Part shown: positions 15,347 through 23,895 of the stretch, piece after piece
Layout of the letters: every line of letters starts with the position of its first letter
How positions within the stretch are numbered: the stretch's first letter is position 1
Source of the DNA: Clostridium lacusfryxellense
GTDB taxonomy: Bacteria; Bacillota; Clostridia; Clostridiales; Clostridiaceae
Direction: 5' to 3'
Assembly (NCBI RefSeq): GCF_018861735.1
Contig: NZ_JAHLEB010000049.1
Location: 1-38,822 of the forward strand
DNA: 38,822 bases
The notes under the pieces: model-generated
The model's input: only the letters and a program-made list of their open reading frames with translations
The model's database searches: none
Told to the model about the DNA's origin: nothing
Program-made: the position numbers and the translations under genes

Positions 15347-17371
15347 TTAGAATATATAGTTAACATTTTTGTTATTACAATACAGAACTTTATCGTCTCC
15401 AAATGTAAAGGTTTCTATAGCATTGCCTTCACAAATAACTAACTTTGAATCTTCAAAGTGAATTTTAGGTTTTTCTTCTCCTTTATCTAAAGGATAGATA
15501 ACATAAATATATTCCATAAATAAGATGTCTTTATCCTTAGGTATAAGATTAAGCCTCTTAACTGTACCCAGCTTACCTTCGACTTTTTGATTAGGATAAA
15601 TATGGTATGCTGTATGCAATCTCCCATCTTCTTCTTCAAAATTAATAGACTCATTTACAAAGAAATTCATGTAAAGGTCTGCCTTAGGTCTTCTAGCAAT
15701 AACTTCATTTTTGTTAATTTCTAAATCAAGCATTCCATCTCGATTATTAAAATTGAATCCGCTTATTATTGTCCCCTCATCATCAGCCTTACGAACCCGA
15801 TCTCTAACTACAAAATATCGATTATCAACAAACCAGATTTGACGAGTAAATTCCTTTAAATATGGTGCGTACGAGCGGTGTGCATCACTTGATATATAGC
15901 TAATATCCTCATTCATGTTTTTACCAACAATTTGAGCTTGATTGTTATAGGATATATGTTGAACCACTTCATCATGAAGCATACCTTTTTCTGCAAAGGT
16001 TAAGTTCTGGTTTTTATTGTCAATAGTTATAGTATTATGACTAGTGGTTTCACGATCATAATTATCATGAATTTCACCTCTATAGCAAGAATGACCTGGA
16101 TCTACTATAAAATATTCACCTTTTGCAAAAATACTAAAGCTATTTTTATCAAAATGTTCATGGGACCTTGACCTACCGCCTCCACCACTTTGAAGTTGTA
16201 AAACGATGTCTTGGTCTCCACCACTTAATCCACTCCAATTGTCACGGAAAAATACAGATCCTGTATCATGGAAAACTCGACACTTAGGAAGTCCAAAAGA
16301 TTCAGGACTCATTTTCAAGTTACTCTCGTCATATAATGCAAATAATAAACTGTTACATTCATGCCAAACATAATGAAGGGAATCTTTAGGTTTCGCTAAA
16401 TCAGTAAGTAAATAGTGATCCATATACCATTGTGCTAATGGATTTTTATAATAATTTGCAAACAGCAATGTTTCTGGTGCTTCCATTTGAAACTGCATTG
16501 GACAATCATAGGTATTGACTGCTATTGCAACTTTTTTGTCATAATCAGGTTCCTTATACTGACCCACTTGATGATATAGTGCCCACTCAAAAGTTCTTGA
16601 AAGCCAAGGTGCATGTTCAAGTGCTTCATTACGTACTTGCTTTAATGACCATATAGCTAAGAATAGGCAATTTACGGGGTAAGCCCAGTAATGGTAAGCT
16701 TCGCCATAACTTCCATCTGATTCTATTTTAAGCATCCAAAGATTAAGTCCATGTTTGGCTAATTGAAGATCTTCCTCAACATCCATATCATCTTCTAGGA
16801 CTAATAAACTCATTAACATTGCCGTACTTATAACGCACAAATGGTTCATTACCCATTTCTCCGATTGAAACATTGTTGAGTTTTTAAGCAGTGGAAGTGC
16901 CATATGCTTAAGTAAGTTCTTAATTCGTTGCCTATAAGTCTCGTCTAATAATCCATATGTCCAATCATAAACTGCTACAAGACCCATGGTTAGTTGTGCA
17001 GTTTCAAGTTCTCCTGCAAATAATGTTTGTCCATGATAGTTAAGGGTTCTTGGCCTATTGGGGTATTCTGGACCTTGCCAAAAATTTCTATCTTGTTTAT
17101 CTAAGAAGTCAATATAGTCTTTAACCCCATTAATATACTTTTCTTCTCCAGTAAGTAAAGCTATCATTGCTAAATCCATAGCACGGTTTCTTGCAAAATA
17201 CCAATACCCAAAGGTATCATCTTCAAAAACTAAACTTTTGTGTTCAAGAATTTTATCTGCTGTTAATTTCATCGCCTTATATACGCGAGTAAACTTAGGA
17301 TTTATGACTCTATCACGTATATTTTCAATTTCTTCTTCTTTAAAAAACAGTCCTTTTGCTAACTTTTTCAT
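15347..17371 (-). CDS. Heparinase II/III-fold polysaccharide lyase (module B)
   Basis: A 674-residue cytoplasmic protein (no signal peptide). In the helical domain NH at 176-177 (EKWVMNHLCV) and DGSYGEAYHYW at 219-229 provide the expected Asn/His and Tyr. In the beta domain RSRSHEHFDKNSF (400-412) and VDPGHSCY (423-430) are the classical heparinase II/III signature, followed by SHNTITIDNKNQ. The fit to PL15/PL17-like oligo-lyases is better than for the module A enzyme. Located between the TRAP transporter genes and GH105-type copy B, it most likely cleaves the imported acidic oligosaccharide. The ATG is preceded by GGGGGAGGG. Confidence 0.85.
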   Translation of the reverse strand: MKKLAKGLFFKEEEIENIRDRVINPKFTRVYKAMKLTADKILEHKSLVFEDDTFGYWYFARNRAMDLAMIALLTGEEKYINGVKDYIDFLDKQDRNFWQGPEYPNRPRTLNYHGQTLFAGELETAQLTMGLVAVYDWTYGLLDETYRQRIKNLLKHMALPLLKNSTMFQSEKWVMNHLCVISTAMLMSLLVLEDDMDVEEDLQLAKHGLNLWMLKIESDGSYGEAYHYWAYPVNCLFLAIWSLKQVRNEALEHAPWLSRTFEWALYHQVGQYKEPDYDKKVAIAVNTYDCPMQFQMEAPETLLFANYYKNPLAQWYMDHYLLTDLAKPKDSLHYVWHECNSLLFALYDESNLKMSPESFGLPKCRVFHDTGSVFFRDNWSGLSGGDQDIVLQLQSGGGGRSRSHEHFDKNSFSIFAKGEYFIVDPGHSCYRGEIHDNYDRETTSHNTITIDNKNQNLTFAEKGMLHDEVVQHISYNNQAQIVGKNMNEDISYISSDAHRSYAPYLKEFTRQIWFVDNRYFVVRDRVRKADDEGTIISGFNFNNRDGMLDLEINKNEVIARRPKADLYMNFFVNESINFEEEDGRLHTAYHIYPNQKVEGKLGTVKRLNLIPKDKDILFMEYIYVIYPLDKGEEKPKIHFEDSKLVICEGNAIETFTFGDDKVLYCNNKNVNYIF

Positions 17372-17477
17372 TAAGCACCCTCCCCCTTCTAAGTATTAAC
17401 AACGTTCATTGTAATTCGTCTAAATTACTAAATTTCACATAAATTAACTTTCTTAATGTAGAACTTTTTTAACTTCT

Positions 17478-18779
17478 TTATTTACCAACTGCTAAAAGAT
17501 TTGGTAAAAAAGTTGATATCTCTGGAACATACGTTATAACTAAGAGAACTGAAAACATGACTATATAAAAAGGAATCATCGCTTTTGTTAGTCTTCCAAC
17601 CTTAATACCTGATATAGCCGACCCAATATATAATACGCCACCTACTGGAGGTGTCAAAAGTCCCATACCAAGATTTAATATAAGTACTACTCCAAAGTGA
17701 ACTAAACTAATATTCATTGTTGTAAGCACTGGAACTAAAATAGGTGTTAAAATAAGTATAATGGAACTCATACTCATAAACATACCAAGTAATAGAAGTA
17801 CAATGTTTAACAAAAATAGAAGAACAAATTTATTGCTTGTTAGGGCCAATAATCCACTTGCAATCATTTTTGGTATTCCTAAAAATGTAACAACCCAACC
17901 AAATGAATAAGCAACCGAAATTAAAATCATAATAATGGATAGGGTCTTAACCGTTCTTGTTGCTATTTTATAGTATTCTTTTATGGTTATATCTTTATAA
18001 ATCCAAACTGATACAATAAATGACCAAAGCACAGCAATTGCCGCTGATTCTGTAGCTGTCATAACGCCACCACTTACACCAACTACAATTATAACAATTG
18101 TCATAAGTCCAAACATGGCTGTCCAACCAGTTTTTAAAGCTCTCTTAATACTAAACTTATCACTTTTGGGATATTTTCGGGTGCGAGCAATTATATAGCT
18201 ATAGACCATCAGTGCCAGTCCAAGAAAGACACCAGGCACGAGTCCAGCAAGAAACAATGCGCCTATTGATACCCCCCCCGCTGTAACCGCATAAATAACC
18301 ATATTGTGACTTGGCGGTATTAACATACCTTGTATTGAGCTAGCCATTGTAAGACACGTTGAAAAGTCTTTGTCATAACCTTGGTCTGTCATCATTTTAA
18401 TCTCAATTGGTCCAAGTGATGCGGTATCCGCAGCTGCTGATCCTGAAATACCACCAAAGAACATAGATGCCAAAACATTGACCATTCCAGCCCCACCATG
18501 AACCCAACCAACTAAGGCTGAAGCAAAATCTATTAAACGAGCAGAAATTCCACCTCCACTCATAATTTCACCTGCTAGGATGAAAAAGGGAACAGCCATA
18601 AACGTAAATACATTAGTTCCCGAAATCATACCTTGGAAAACAACCGAAATAGGAAGATTTAAATATAGCATAGTAATAATAGTTGCCCCACCCATAGCTA
18701 TTCCGATACCCACTCTTAAAATCATAAGTATCAAAAATGCTGCAATAAGTATGATAATTCCAATTACTTCAGCTGACAT
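17478..18779 (-). CDS. dctM: TRAP transporter large permease (DctM family)
   Basis: A 433-residue integral membrane protein with about 12 hydrophobic segments. Typical DctM stretches are visible: PFFILAGEIMSGGGIS, FGGISGSAAADTASLGPIEI, MLIPPSHNMVIYAV and LGMGLLTPPVGGVLYIGS. It carries the Na+-coupled transport pathway of a tripartite importer. I place the start at ATG 18779, which overlaps the end of dctQ by 11 nt and has GGTGGAG just upstream; ATG 18803 would lie deep inside dctQ and lacks a ribosome site. It works with the DctP and DctQ proteins encoded immediately upstream. Confidence 0.92.
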   Translation of the reverse strand: MSAEVIGIIILIAAFLILMILRVGIGIAMGGATIITMLYLNLPISVVFQGMISGTNVFTFMAVPFFILAGEIMSGGGISARLIDFASALVGWVHGGAGMVNVLASMFFGGISGSAAADTASLGPIEIKMMTDQGYDKDFSTCLTMASSIQGMLIPPSHNMVIYAVTAGGVSIGALFLAGLVPGVFLGLALMVYSYIIARTRKYPKSDKFSIKRALKTGWTAMFGLMTIVIIVVGVSGGVMTATESAAIAVLWSFIVSVWIYKDITIKEYYKIATRTVKTLSIIMILISVAYSFGWVVTFLGIPKMIASGLLALTSNKFVLLFLLNIVLLLLGMFMSMSSIILILTPILVPVLTTMNISLVHFGVVLILNLGMGLLTPPVGGVLYIGSAISGIKVGRLTKAMIPFYIVMFSVLLVITYVPEISTFLPNLLAVGK

Positions 18780-19272
18780 TATGCTCCACCCCCATCTTCT
18801 CAATTATTAACCCTACGCTCGCTATTGCCATAAACACACCTGCAACTGGAATTGCTAGATATAGAAATCCCTCTGATATTCTAAATGTTGGCATACTAGT
18901 TGCAGCTGTAAGTTGTACTAGTTCAATGCCATAGAAAATCATATAAACGGAAAAGATAATATTTGCTACTGCTGCAAAGTACTGAAAATATTTAATTTTA
19001 TCTGGAGAAACTAACGCATCCATAATTTCCATCTTAATATGTGAATCATCTCTAATGGAAAGCGAAATGCTCAGCAGTGAAAACCACACCATACAAAATA
19101 AAGCGAATTCTTCTGTTCCCTTTGGCACATGATTAAAGAAATATCTCCCTACAACCATGCTGATAATTGAAATCACTTGCAATGTTAAAAATACAACACA
19201 TGAAAAATTGACGATTGAATCTATATGATCCATTAATTTAATTATTAGTGCTTTTTTATTATTCTCTTGCAC
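18769..19272 (-). CDS. dctQ: TRAP transporter small permease (DctQ family)
   Basis: A 167-residue protein with four hydrophobic segments, beginning around IVNFSCVVFLTLQVISII. The family motif is VGRYFFNHVPKGTEEFALFC, followed by RDDSHIKMEIM. It bridges DctM and the binding protein. The start is GTG 19272, 8 nt after AAGGGGGTT. It overlaps dctM by 11 nt, indicating translational coupling. Confidence 0.9.
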   Translation of the reverse strand: MQENNKKALIIKLMDHIDSIVNFSCVVFLTLQVISIISMVVGRYFFNHVPKGTEEFALFCMVWFSLLSISLSIRDDSHIKMEIMDALVSPDKIKYFQYFAAVANIIFSVYMIFYGIELVQLTAATSMPTFRISEGFLYLAIPVAGVFMAIASVGLIIEKMGVEHNVS

Positions 19273-19305
19273 AAGCTTAACCCCCTTATAAAAATTTTAA
19301 CCAAA

Positions 19306-19345
19306 GAGTACCTACACTTATTGTAACCTAGCATTAGTGGTACTC
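19306..19345 (-). other. Intercistronic stem-loop between dctP and dctQ
   Basis: GAGTACC (19306-19312) pairs with GGTACTC (19339-19345), with an additional ACT/AGT pairing inside. There is no T tract, so it is not a terminator. In such operons a hairpin here can stabilise the upstream message so that the binding protein is made in excess of the permeases; that role is inference. Confidence 0.4.
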
Positions 19346-19364
19346 CATGATTTCATTTTTTACT

Positions 19365-20414
19365 TTATTTCACTGCTTTAATTTTTGAGATTAAATCTTC
19401 AAAGCCAACACCATGTTTGTCATAAACTGGCTTCATTGCTGCTACCCATTTATCACGGTCAGTAAGTTTAATAATCTTTACACCTTCAGATTCTATTTTT
19501 TTAAGTACCTCTACTTCATTACTTAGGATTTTAGCTTTACTTTTTTCTTCCGCTTCATTCCAGCTATCCATAATTACTTTTTGTGCTTGTGGTTCAAGTT
19601 TATCCCAACTAATCTGTGAAAAAAGTACCACTAATGTATTATAAGTATGTTCGTCTAATGTAAGAGATTTAGCTACTTCATAATACTTACCACTATAATA
19701 ACCAGCAATCGGTTGATCTGCACCATCAACAACCCCTGATTGCAATGCTGAATAAAGCTCAGAACTCGCTGTAGGCGTTGGGTTACCGCCAAGAGCACTT
19801 ACCATGTCACTGTCCATCTGATAAGGCTGAACTCGGATTTTTAATCCTTTGACATCTTCGAACTTGCTAATTGGTTTCTTTGCGTTTGTAAAGAAGCTTC
19901 TAGCACCATCTTTAAAATATCCTATACCTTTTAACTTAAGTTTACTATTATTAAGTTTTTCTAGCATAGAATTACCAACTTCACCAGCTAGTACATTCCA
20001 ACGATGATCAAAATCTCTAAAAATATAAGGTAATACTAAAGCACTCATTTCTTTTACTCCCATATCGACTAGACTTGCAGGTTGAGTCATACTCATATCA
20101 AGTGCTCCTAATTGAAGTGATTGTGTCATTTCTTTAACGCCACCAAGTTGCGATGATGGAAAAATTTGAATAACTACCTTACCATCTGTTTTTTTTGATA
20201 CTCTATCTGCAAAGTCCTTCATGGTTTCTACAACTACACTTCCTTCTGCACTTGTTGAACCAAAACGTAAGGTTGTTTTTTTAAATTCAGTTGACGTAGC
20301 ACTTTCTTTTGTTTTACTTGTGACATTTTCCTTTTGACCACATGCTGTTAGTAGTAGGACTGAAACCATTGTAATTAATAAAAGATGAGAAATTTTTTTA
20401 AATCTAGATTTCAT
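19365..20414 (-). CDS. dctP: TRAP transporter solute-binding lipoprotein (DctP family)
   Basis: A 349-residue extracytoplasmic receptor. The N-terminus is a lipoprotein signal (SHLLLITMVSVLLLTACGQK) with lipidated Cys25. The body is DctP-like: TLRFGSTSAEGSVV, KVVIQIFPSSQLGG, LKIRVQPYQMDSDM with the Arg that usually binds the substrate carboxylate, and YSALQSGVVDGADQP. TRAP receptors bind organic acids including uronates and unsaturated disaccharides, which fits the downstream lyase and uronyl hydrolase. It is the first gene of module B, with a good promoter and cre site upstream and the ribosome site AGGGGG. Confidence 0.93.
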   Translation of the reverse strand: MKSRFKKISHLLLITMVSVLLLTACGQKENVTSKTKESATSTEFKKTTLRFGSTSAEGSVVVETMKDFADRVSKKTDGKVVIQIFPSSQLGGVKEMTQSLQLGALDMSMTQPASLVDMGVKEMSALVLPYIFRDFDHRWNVLAGEVGNSMLEKLNNSKLKLKGIGYFKDGARSFFTNAKKPISKFEDVKGLKIRVQPYQMDSDMVSALGGNPTPTASSELYSALQSGVVDGADQPIAGYYSGKYYEVAKSLTLDEHTYNTLVVLFSQISWDKLEPQAQKVIMDSWNEAEEKSKAKILSNEVEVLKKIESEGVKIIKLTDRDKWVAAMKPVYDKHGVGFEDLISKIKAVK

Positions 20415-20457
20415 ACTTTTTTCCCCCTAAAAATTATTTGTGCTAACTTATGATATT

Positions 20458-20486
20458 ATTTTATCATGCTTGTTTTTTCATGTAAA
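20458..20486 (-). promoter_or_regulatory. Promoter of the dctP operon
   Basis: On the minus strand: -35 TTTACA (20481-20486), 17-nt spacer, -10 TAAAAT (20458-20463), about 44 nt before the dctP start. The -35 lies inside the cre site. Confidence 0.65.
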
Positions 20487-20494
20487 CGATTAAA
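20481..20494. promoter_or_regulatory. cre site (CcpA operator) overlapping the dctP -35
   Basis: TGTAAACGATTAAA matches the cre consensus TGWAANCGNTTWCA at 13 of 14 positions (the C before the last A is replaced). It overlaps the -35 box, so CcpA binding should repress the operon when preferred sugars are present. Confidence 0.7.
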
Positions 20495-20536
20495 ACTTGT
20501 CATTTATACAATTTAATTGTTATTATTTCTAGATAT

Positions 20537-20584
20537 AAATACAAAAAGATATTTGTAAAGTTACACAAATATCTTTTTGTATTT
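20537..20584 (-). terminator. Terminator of the two-component system operon
   Basis: Perfect 20-bp arms (20537-20556 and 20565-20584) with an 8-nt loop and T-rich 3' side. It overlaps the stop codon of the response regulator and separates that operon from the dctP promoter. Confidence 0.8.
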
Positions 20585-22106
20585 AACCTCTTCTACTATA
20601 CTCCTTAGGTAAAACTCCATAGTATTCACGAAATACTTTGCTAAAATAACTGGCATTTGGGTATCCTACTTCTTTGCAAACTTCAGATACATTTAGGTTA
20701 CCTTGCCTAAACAGCAACTTAGCCTTTTCCATTTTATTTTTTATAACAAAGTCTTTAAAATTTATGCCTTCTGTTTTTTTAAAAATCTTGCTTAAGTGAA
20801 AGCTAGAGTATCCCACCTCTTCAGCAACACTTTCTAATGAAATATCATTTGCTAAATTAGCTTTCACATATTCCTTCACATGTTCAATTACTCTTGAGGT
20901 ACTATCTATTTTATCAATTTCTAGTTCATTTATATATATAAATATAAACTGTTCAATAATATTAGCCATTTCAAGAGCTGTTTTAGCTTTTTCTATTTTA
21001 AAATCAATGGCGTTTTTTTCTTGTATGCTTTTACGACGACCTGTCAACTGGAATATGTAACGATCAATCCCCCTCCAAAGATAACTGAAATATGCTCTAT
21101 TGCGCACAACATATTCTTTATTCATTTTATCTACCGTATCAGTTAAATTTATTAGAATCTGATGTAGTTGTTCACGTTGGTTTTTTAGAACGCATTCATT
21201 AAGCTCACTTTCTAATATATAAATATCCATAACATTTTTACTTTGAAGCCCTAGCTTAAGTTCAGCAGAGTTCATTTTTTCTTTTAGCCTTTGATATACC
21301 ATCGGCAGTTCTCTAATATCATTAGTACTTTCACAGTAACTCTGAATATTTTTAGCTTTAATATTTGGTAACATGTCAAGCACACTTTCTGGTATTTTAT
21401 ATTCTTTATATCGCTTAGATCGACCTTCTACCTTAATACATACAATATCATGCTCTAATACATTACACATGACTCCAGGAAATTCACTCTCCATTTTACA
21501 TTGGATTTCTATCCGCTTCTTTTCAGTAATTATTAGCTCCTTACTTATTCTAAACAAAATACATCGCAAAACATTATCATTCACACAAAAATATTCATTA
21601 TAAAAATCATAGGACCAATCATCAAGAAATAGACCAACTACCATATAACATAATATTTCTTTTTTAAAATACTTATTTACATCAAATAACATTTTATTAT
21701 TCTCATCGTTCTTTTCCATCTCGATTTGCTTTGTGGCAAGCTTATCATAAGAACGTTGTATTACTTCATATAGTTTTTGTGTATTATAAGGCTTTAATAA
21801 ATAGTCTAGTACACCTGCTTTTATTGCTTGTTGAGCATAAGTAAATTCATTGTATGCAGTTAGCATAACTATATCAACATTTTTGTCTATTTCTCGAATT
21901 TTTTTAGCTGCCTCTAGTCCTGAAAGAATCGGCATTTCAATGTCCATAAATATGAGATCCGGTTTATGAGTTTTATATAGCAAAACTGCGTCAGCACCGT
22001 TATCTGTCTCATAGACCAATTTAATAGGTATATCAGCTCTGCTGATCAGTAATTTAATTGCCTCCCGTTCAAAAAATTCATCTTCTACAATTGCTATTTT
22101 AATCAC
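20583..22106 (-). CDS. Response regulator, YesN-like (receiver plus AraC domain)
   Basis: A 507-residue response regulator. The receiver (about 1-125) has acidic residues in VEDE (8-10), phospho-acceptor Asp55 in LIFMDIEMP, and Lys in LDYLLKPYN. A central region of about 270 residues is poorly conserved. The C-terminal AraC domain includes LESVAEEVGYSSFHLSKIF and VSEVCKEVGYPNASYFSKVF. The start is GTG 22106, overlapping the kinase stop as GTGA, so the pair is translationally coupled. It sits just upstream of, and on the same strand as, the TRAP/lyase operon, which it probably activates on sensing an extracellular sugar acid. Confidence 0.9.
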   Translation of the reverse strand: MIKIAIVEDEFFEREAIKLLISRADIPIKLVYETDNGADAVLLYKTHKPDLIFMDIEMPILSGLEAAKKIREIDKNVDIVMLTAYNEFTYAQQAIKAGVLDYLLKPYNTQKLYEVIQRSYDKLATKQIEMEKNDENNKMLFDVNKYFKKEILCYMVVGLFLDDWSYDFYNEYFCVNDNVLRCILFRISKELIITEKKRIEIQCKMESEFPGVMCNVLEHDIVCIKVEGRSKRYKEYKIPESVLDMLPNIKAKNIQSYCESTNDIRELPMVYQRLKEKMNSAELKLGLQSKNVMDIYILESELNECVLKNQREQLHQILINLTDTVDKMNKEYVVRNRAYFSYLWRGIDRYIFQLTGRRKSIQEKNAIDFKIEKAKTALEMANIIEQFIFIYINELEIDKIDSTSRVIEHVKEYVKANLANDISLESVAEEVGYSSFHLSKIFKKTEGINFKDFVIKNKMEKAKLLFRQGNLNVSEVCKEVGYPNASYFSKVFREYYGVLPKEYSRRG

Positions 22107-23584
22107 ATTTCACTTCCTTTCAGTGGAATTTCAATAATTACCATTGTTCCTTGGCTTAAAAGTCTTTCAAAAGAAATTAATCCCTTTCGTCCGAAGAAAT
22201 ACTCCATGCGCTGTAACACATTTTCAATTCCTATAGACTTTGATTGTCGACTTTTAGGAATTGGTTTGCCTTCACGTATGTATTTTAAGATAACTTCATC
22301 AATTCCGCGACCATTATCTTCAATACATATAAATACTGATCCTTTATTATTACCGTATACCCTTATTTTAATTCGTCCTCCACTTGTTACGCTTGCCATA
22401 CCATGCATTATAGAGTTTTCAACTATAGGCTGCAAAATTAATGGCGGTATGAAAATTTGTTCTAATTTAAGTAACGGGTCTACTTCAAGTTTAAAACTTA
22501 GTTTCGTTCTAAAGCGTAATCGTTGTATTTGAATATACGATTCAAGGGCTCCTATTTCGTCTCCAAGGTTTGCCGATGCTGCTTCACTTCGCAAACTATA
22601 TCTCATAATGTTAGAAATAGCTTCTACTAGTGTTATTGTCGCCTGGGAATCTTGAAGCAGTGCTGTACGACTAATTGTATTTAACGTATTAAATAAAAAA
22701 TGTGGATTTATCTCCATTTGAAGTGCTAATAGCTTCGTTTCTTTAATAATTTTATCTTTTTCTGCATTATGGAGTTTTTCTAATATATAATTACGTTCGA
22801 TTTCTGATTTTTCTGCGAGTACCTTAATATCATTTTTAATATTAAGTTTCATTGTGTTAAAAGCTACAATTACATTATTGATTTCATAGTAGTTGCTTTC
22901 TTCTATATCAGGTGCATACCAGTCTCCCTTTGCTAATACAAGTGCATTCTTTGAGACCTTATTCATATTTTTAAGCATATCACCACCACGGCGAAAAATC
23001 CAAATGCTAATTACAATGAAGGCAGTAAACAAAGAATAATTGCGCACTCGAATAATATTTTTAAAATTCTCAAGGACTTCTTTATAATGTAATCCACTAT
23101 ATGTAAGATAAGCAAGAGATAGTTTCTCCGACTGAAAAATAATAGCTACACATTGACTTTTAATACCTATCTGCGAATTATAAAAGGTATCAAAAACATT
23201 ACTGTCAACATCCTCTTTTATTAAATGATTAATATTATCAATCATGTTTTTTGTGGTTCGAAGATAGAAGAGGTAATCTCTACTATCAATATCGTTTTCA
23301 TTATCAATTTTTGCCATCATCTGTGAAACTTCACTTGCATACTCCTCATATCGTTTTAATCCATCATCATTATTGAAAATGTAATAATTTTCAAGTTGTT
23401 GAGAAATATTTTGAAATAAAATAGTTAAACGCGACAGTTTTGCACCTTGTTCCATAAATTTATCATACTCTTTAATAATTCTTTTTTCTTGAATTGCACC
23501 CATTGAAACTGAACCAGTAAACAACATTAGCATTAATATCCATAACATTATAAAACTTTTGGTAGATTTTATTTTTGTATGCAT
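22103..23584 (-). CDS. Sensor histidine kinase, YesM/LytS type
   Basis: A 493-residue membrane sensor. TM1 lies around residues 12-30 (MLWILMLMLFTGSVSMGAI) and TM2 around 180-196 (FTAFIVISIWIF), leaving an extracellular helical region of about 145 residues. After a HAMP-like linker comes the His_kinase signature LQMEINPHFLFNTLNTISR with the phospho-accepting His. The ATPase domain follows: PLILQPIVENSIMHG (N box), CIEDNGRGID (G1) and SIGIENVLQRM (G2). The ATG follows AAAGGAGTTTAAACAT. Partner of the overlapping YesN-like regulator. Confidence 0.92.
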   Translation of the reverse strand: MHTKIKSTKSFIMLWILMLMLFTGSVSMGAIQEKRIIKEYDKFMEQGAKLSRLTILFQNISQQLENYYIFNNDDGLKRYEEYASEVSQMMAKIDNENDIDSRDYLFYLRTTKNMIDNINHLIKEDVDSNVFDTFYNSQIGIKSQCVAIIFQSEKLSLAYLTYSGLHYKEVLENFKNIIRVRNYSLFTAFIVISIWIFRRGGDMLKNMNKVSKNALVLAKGDWYAPDIEESNYYEINNVIVAFNTMKLNIKNDIKVLAEKSEIERNYILEKLHNAEKDKIIKETKLLALQMEINPHFLFNTLNTISRTALLQDSQATITLVEAISNIMRYSLRSEAASANLGDEIGALESYIQIQRLRFRTKLSFKLEVDPLLKLEQIFIPPLILQPIVENSIMHGMASVTSGGRIKIRVYGNNKGSVFICIEDNGRGIDEVILKYIREGKPIPKSRQSKSIGIENVLQRMEYFFGRKGLISFERLLSQGTMVIIEIPLKGSEM

Positions 23585-23676
23585 ATGTTTAAACTCCTTT
23601 ATTATAATATCCTTTTCCTTTTAAATATTAAAGAGGACTAAATCCTTATTTTTTAAATAAACTCTTCTTAACCTTT

Positions 23677-23705
23677 ATTGTATGAGAGTTCCATAATTGT
23701 GTCTA
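23677..23705 (-). promoter_or_regulatory. Putative promoter of the histidine kinase operon
   Basis: Minus strand: -35 TAGACA (23700-23705), 17-nt spacer, -10 TACAAT (23677-23682). Each hexamer matches consensus at 5 of 6. It leaves a leader of about 85 nt before the kinase ATG. Confidence 0.55.
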
Positions 23706-23824
23706 TAACCGAAACATAGCCTGTTTTAAACTAACATGAAGGAACTAGAGATTATTATTCATTTGCTTATCTTAATAAATTTTATTGAACCATTAAATAA
23801 TTAATACATAAGTAGGAAAAAATT

Positions 23825-23865
23825 AAAACCCACAGTTAACTATAAAAAGTTACGTTGTGGGTTTT
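23825..23865 (-). terminator. Terminator of the ABC exporter operon
   Basis: AAAACCCACA (23825-23834) pairs with TGTGGGTTTT (23856-23865). On the minus strand it is followed by AATTTTTT. It lies 30 nt past the stop of the second ABC gene. Confidence 0.85.
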
Positions 23866-23895
23866 GATCTCCAATTTAAAAAACAAACACTATTT

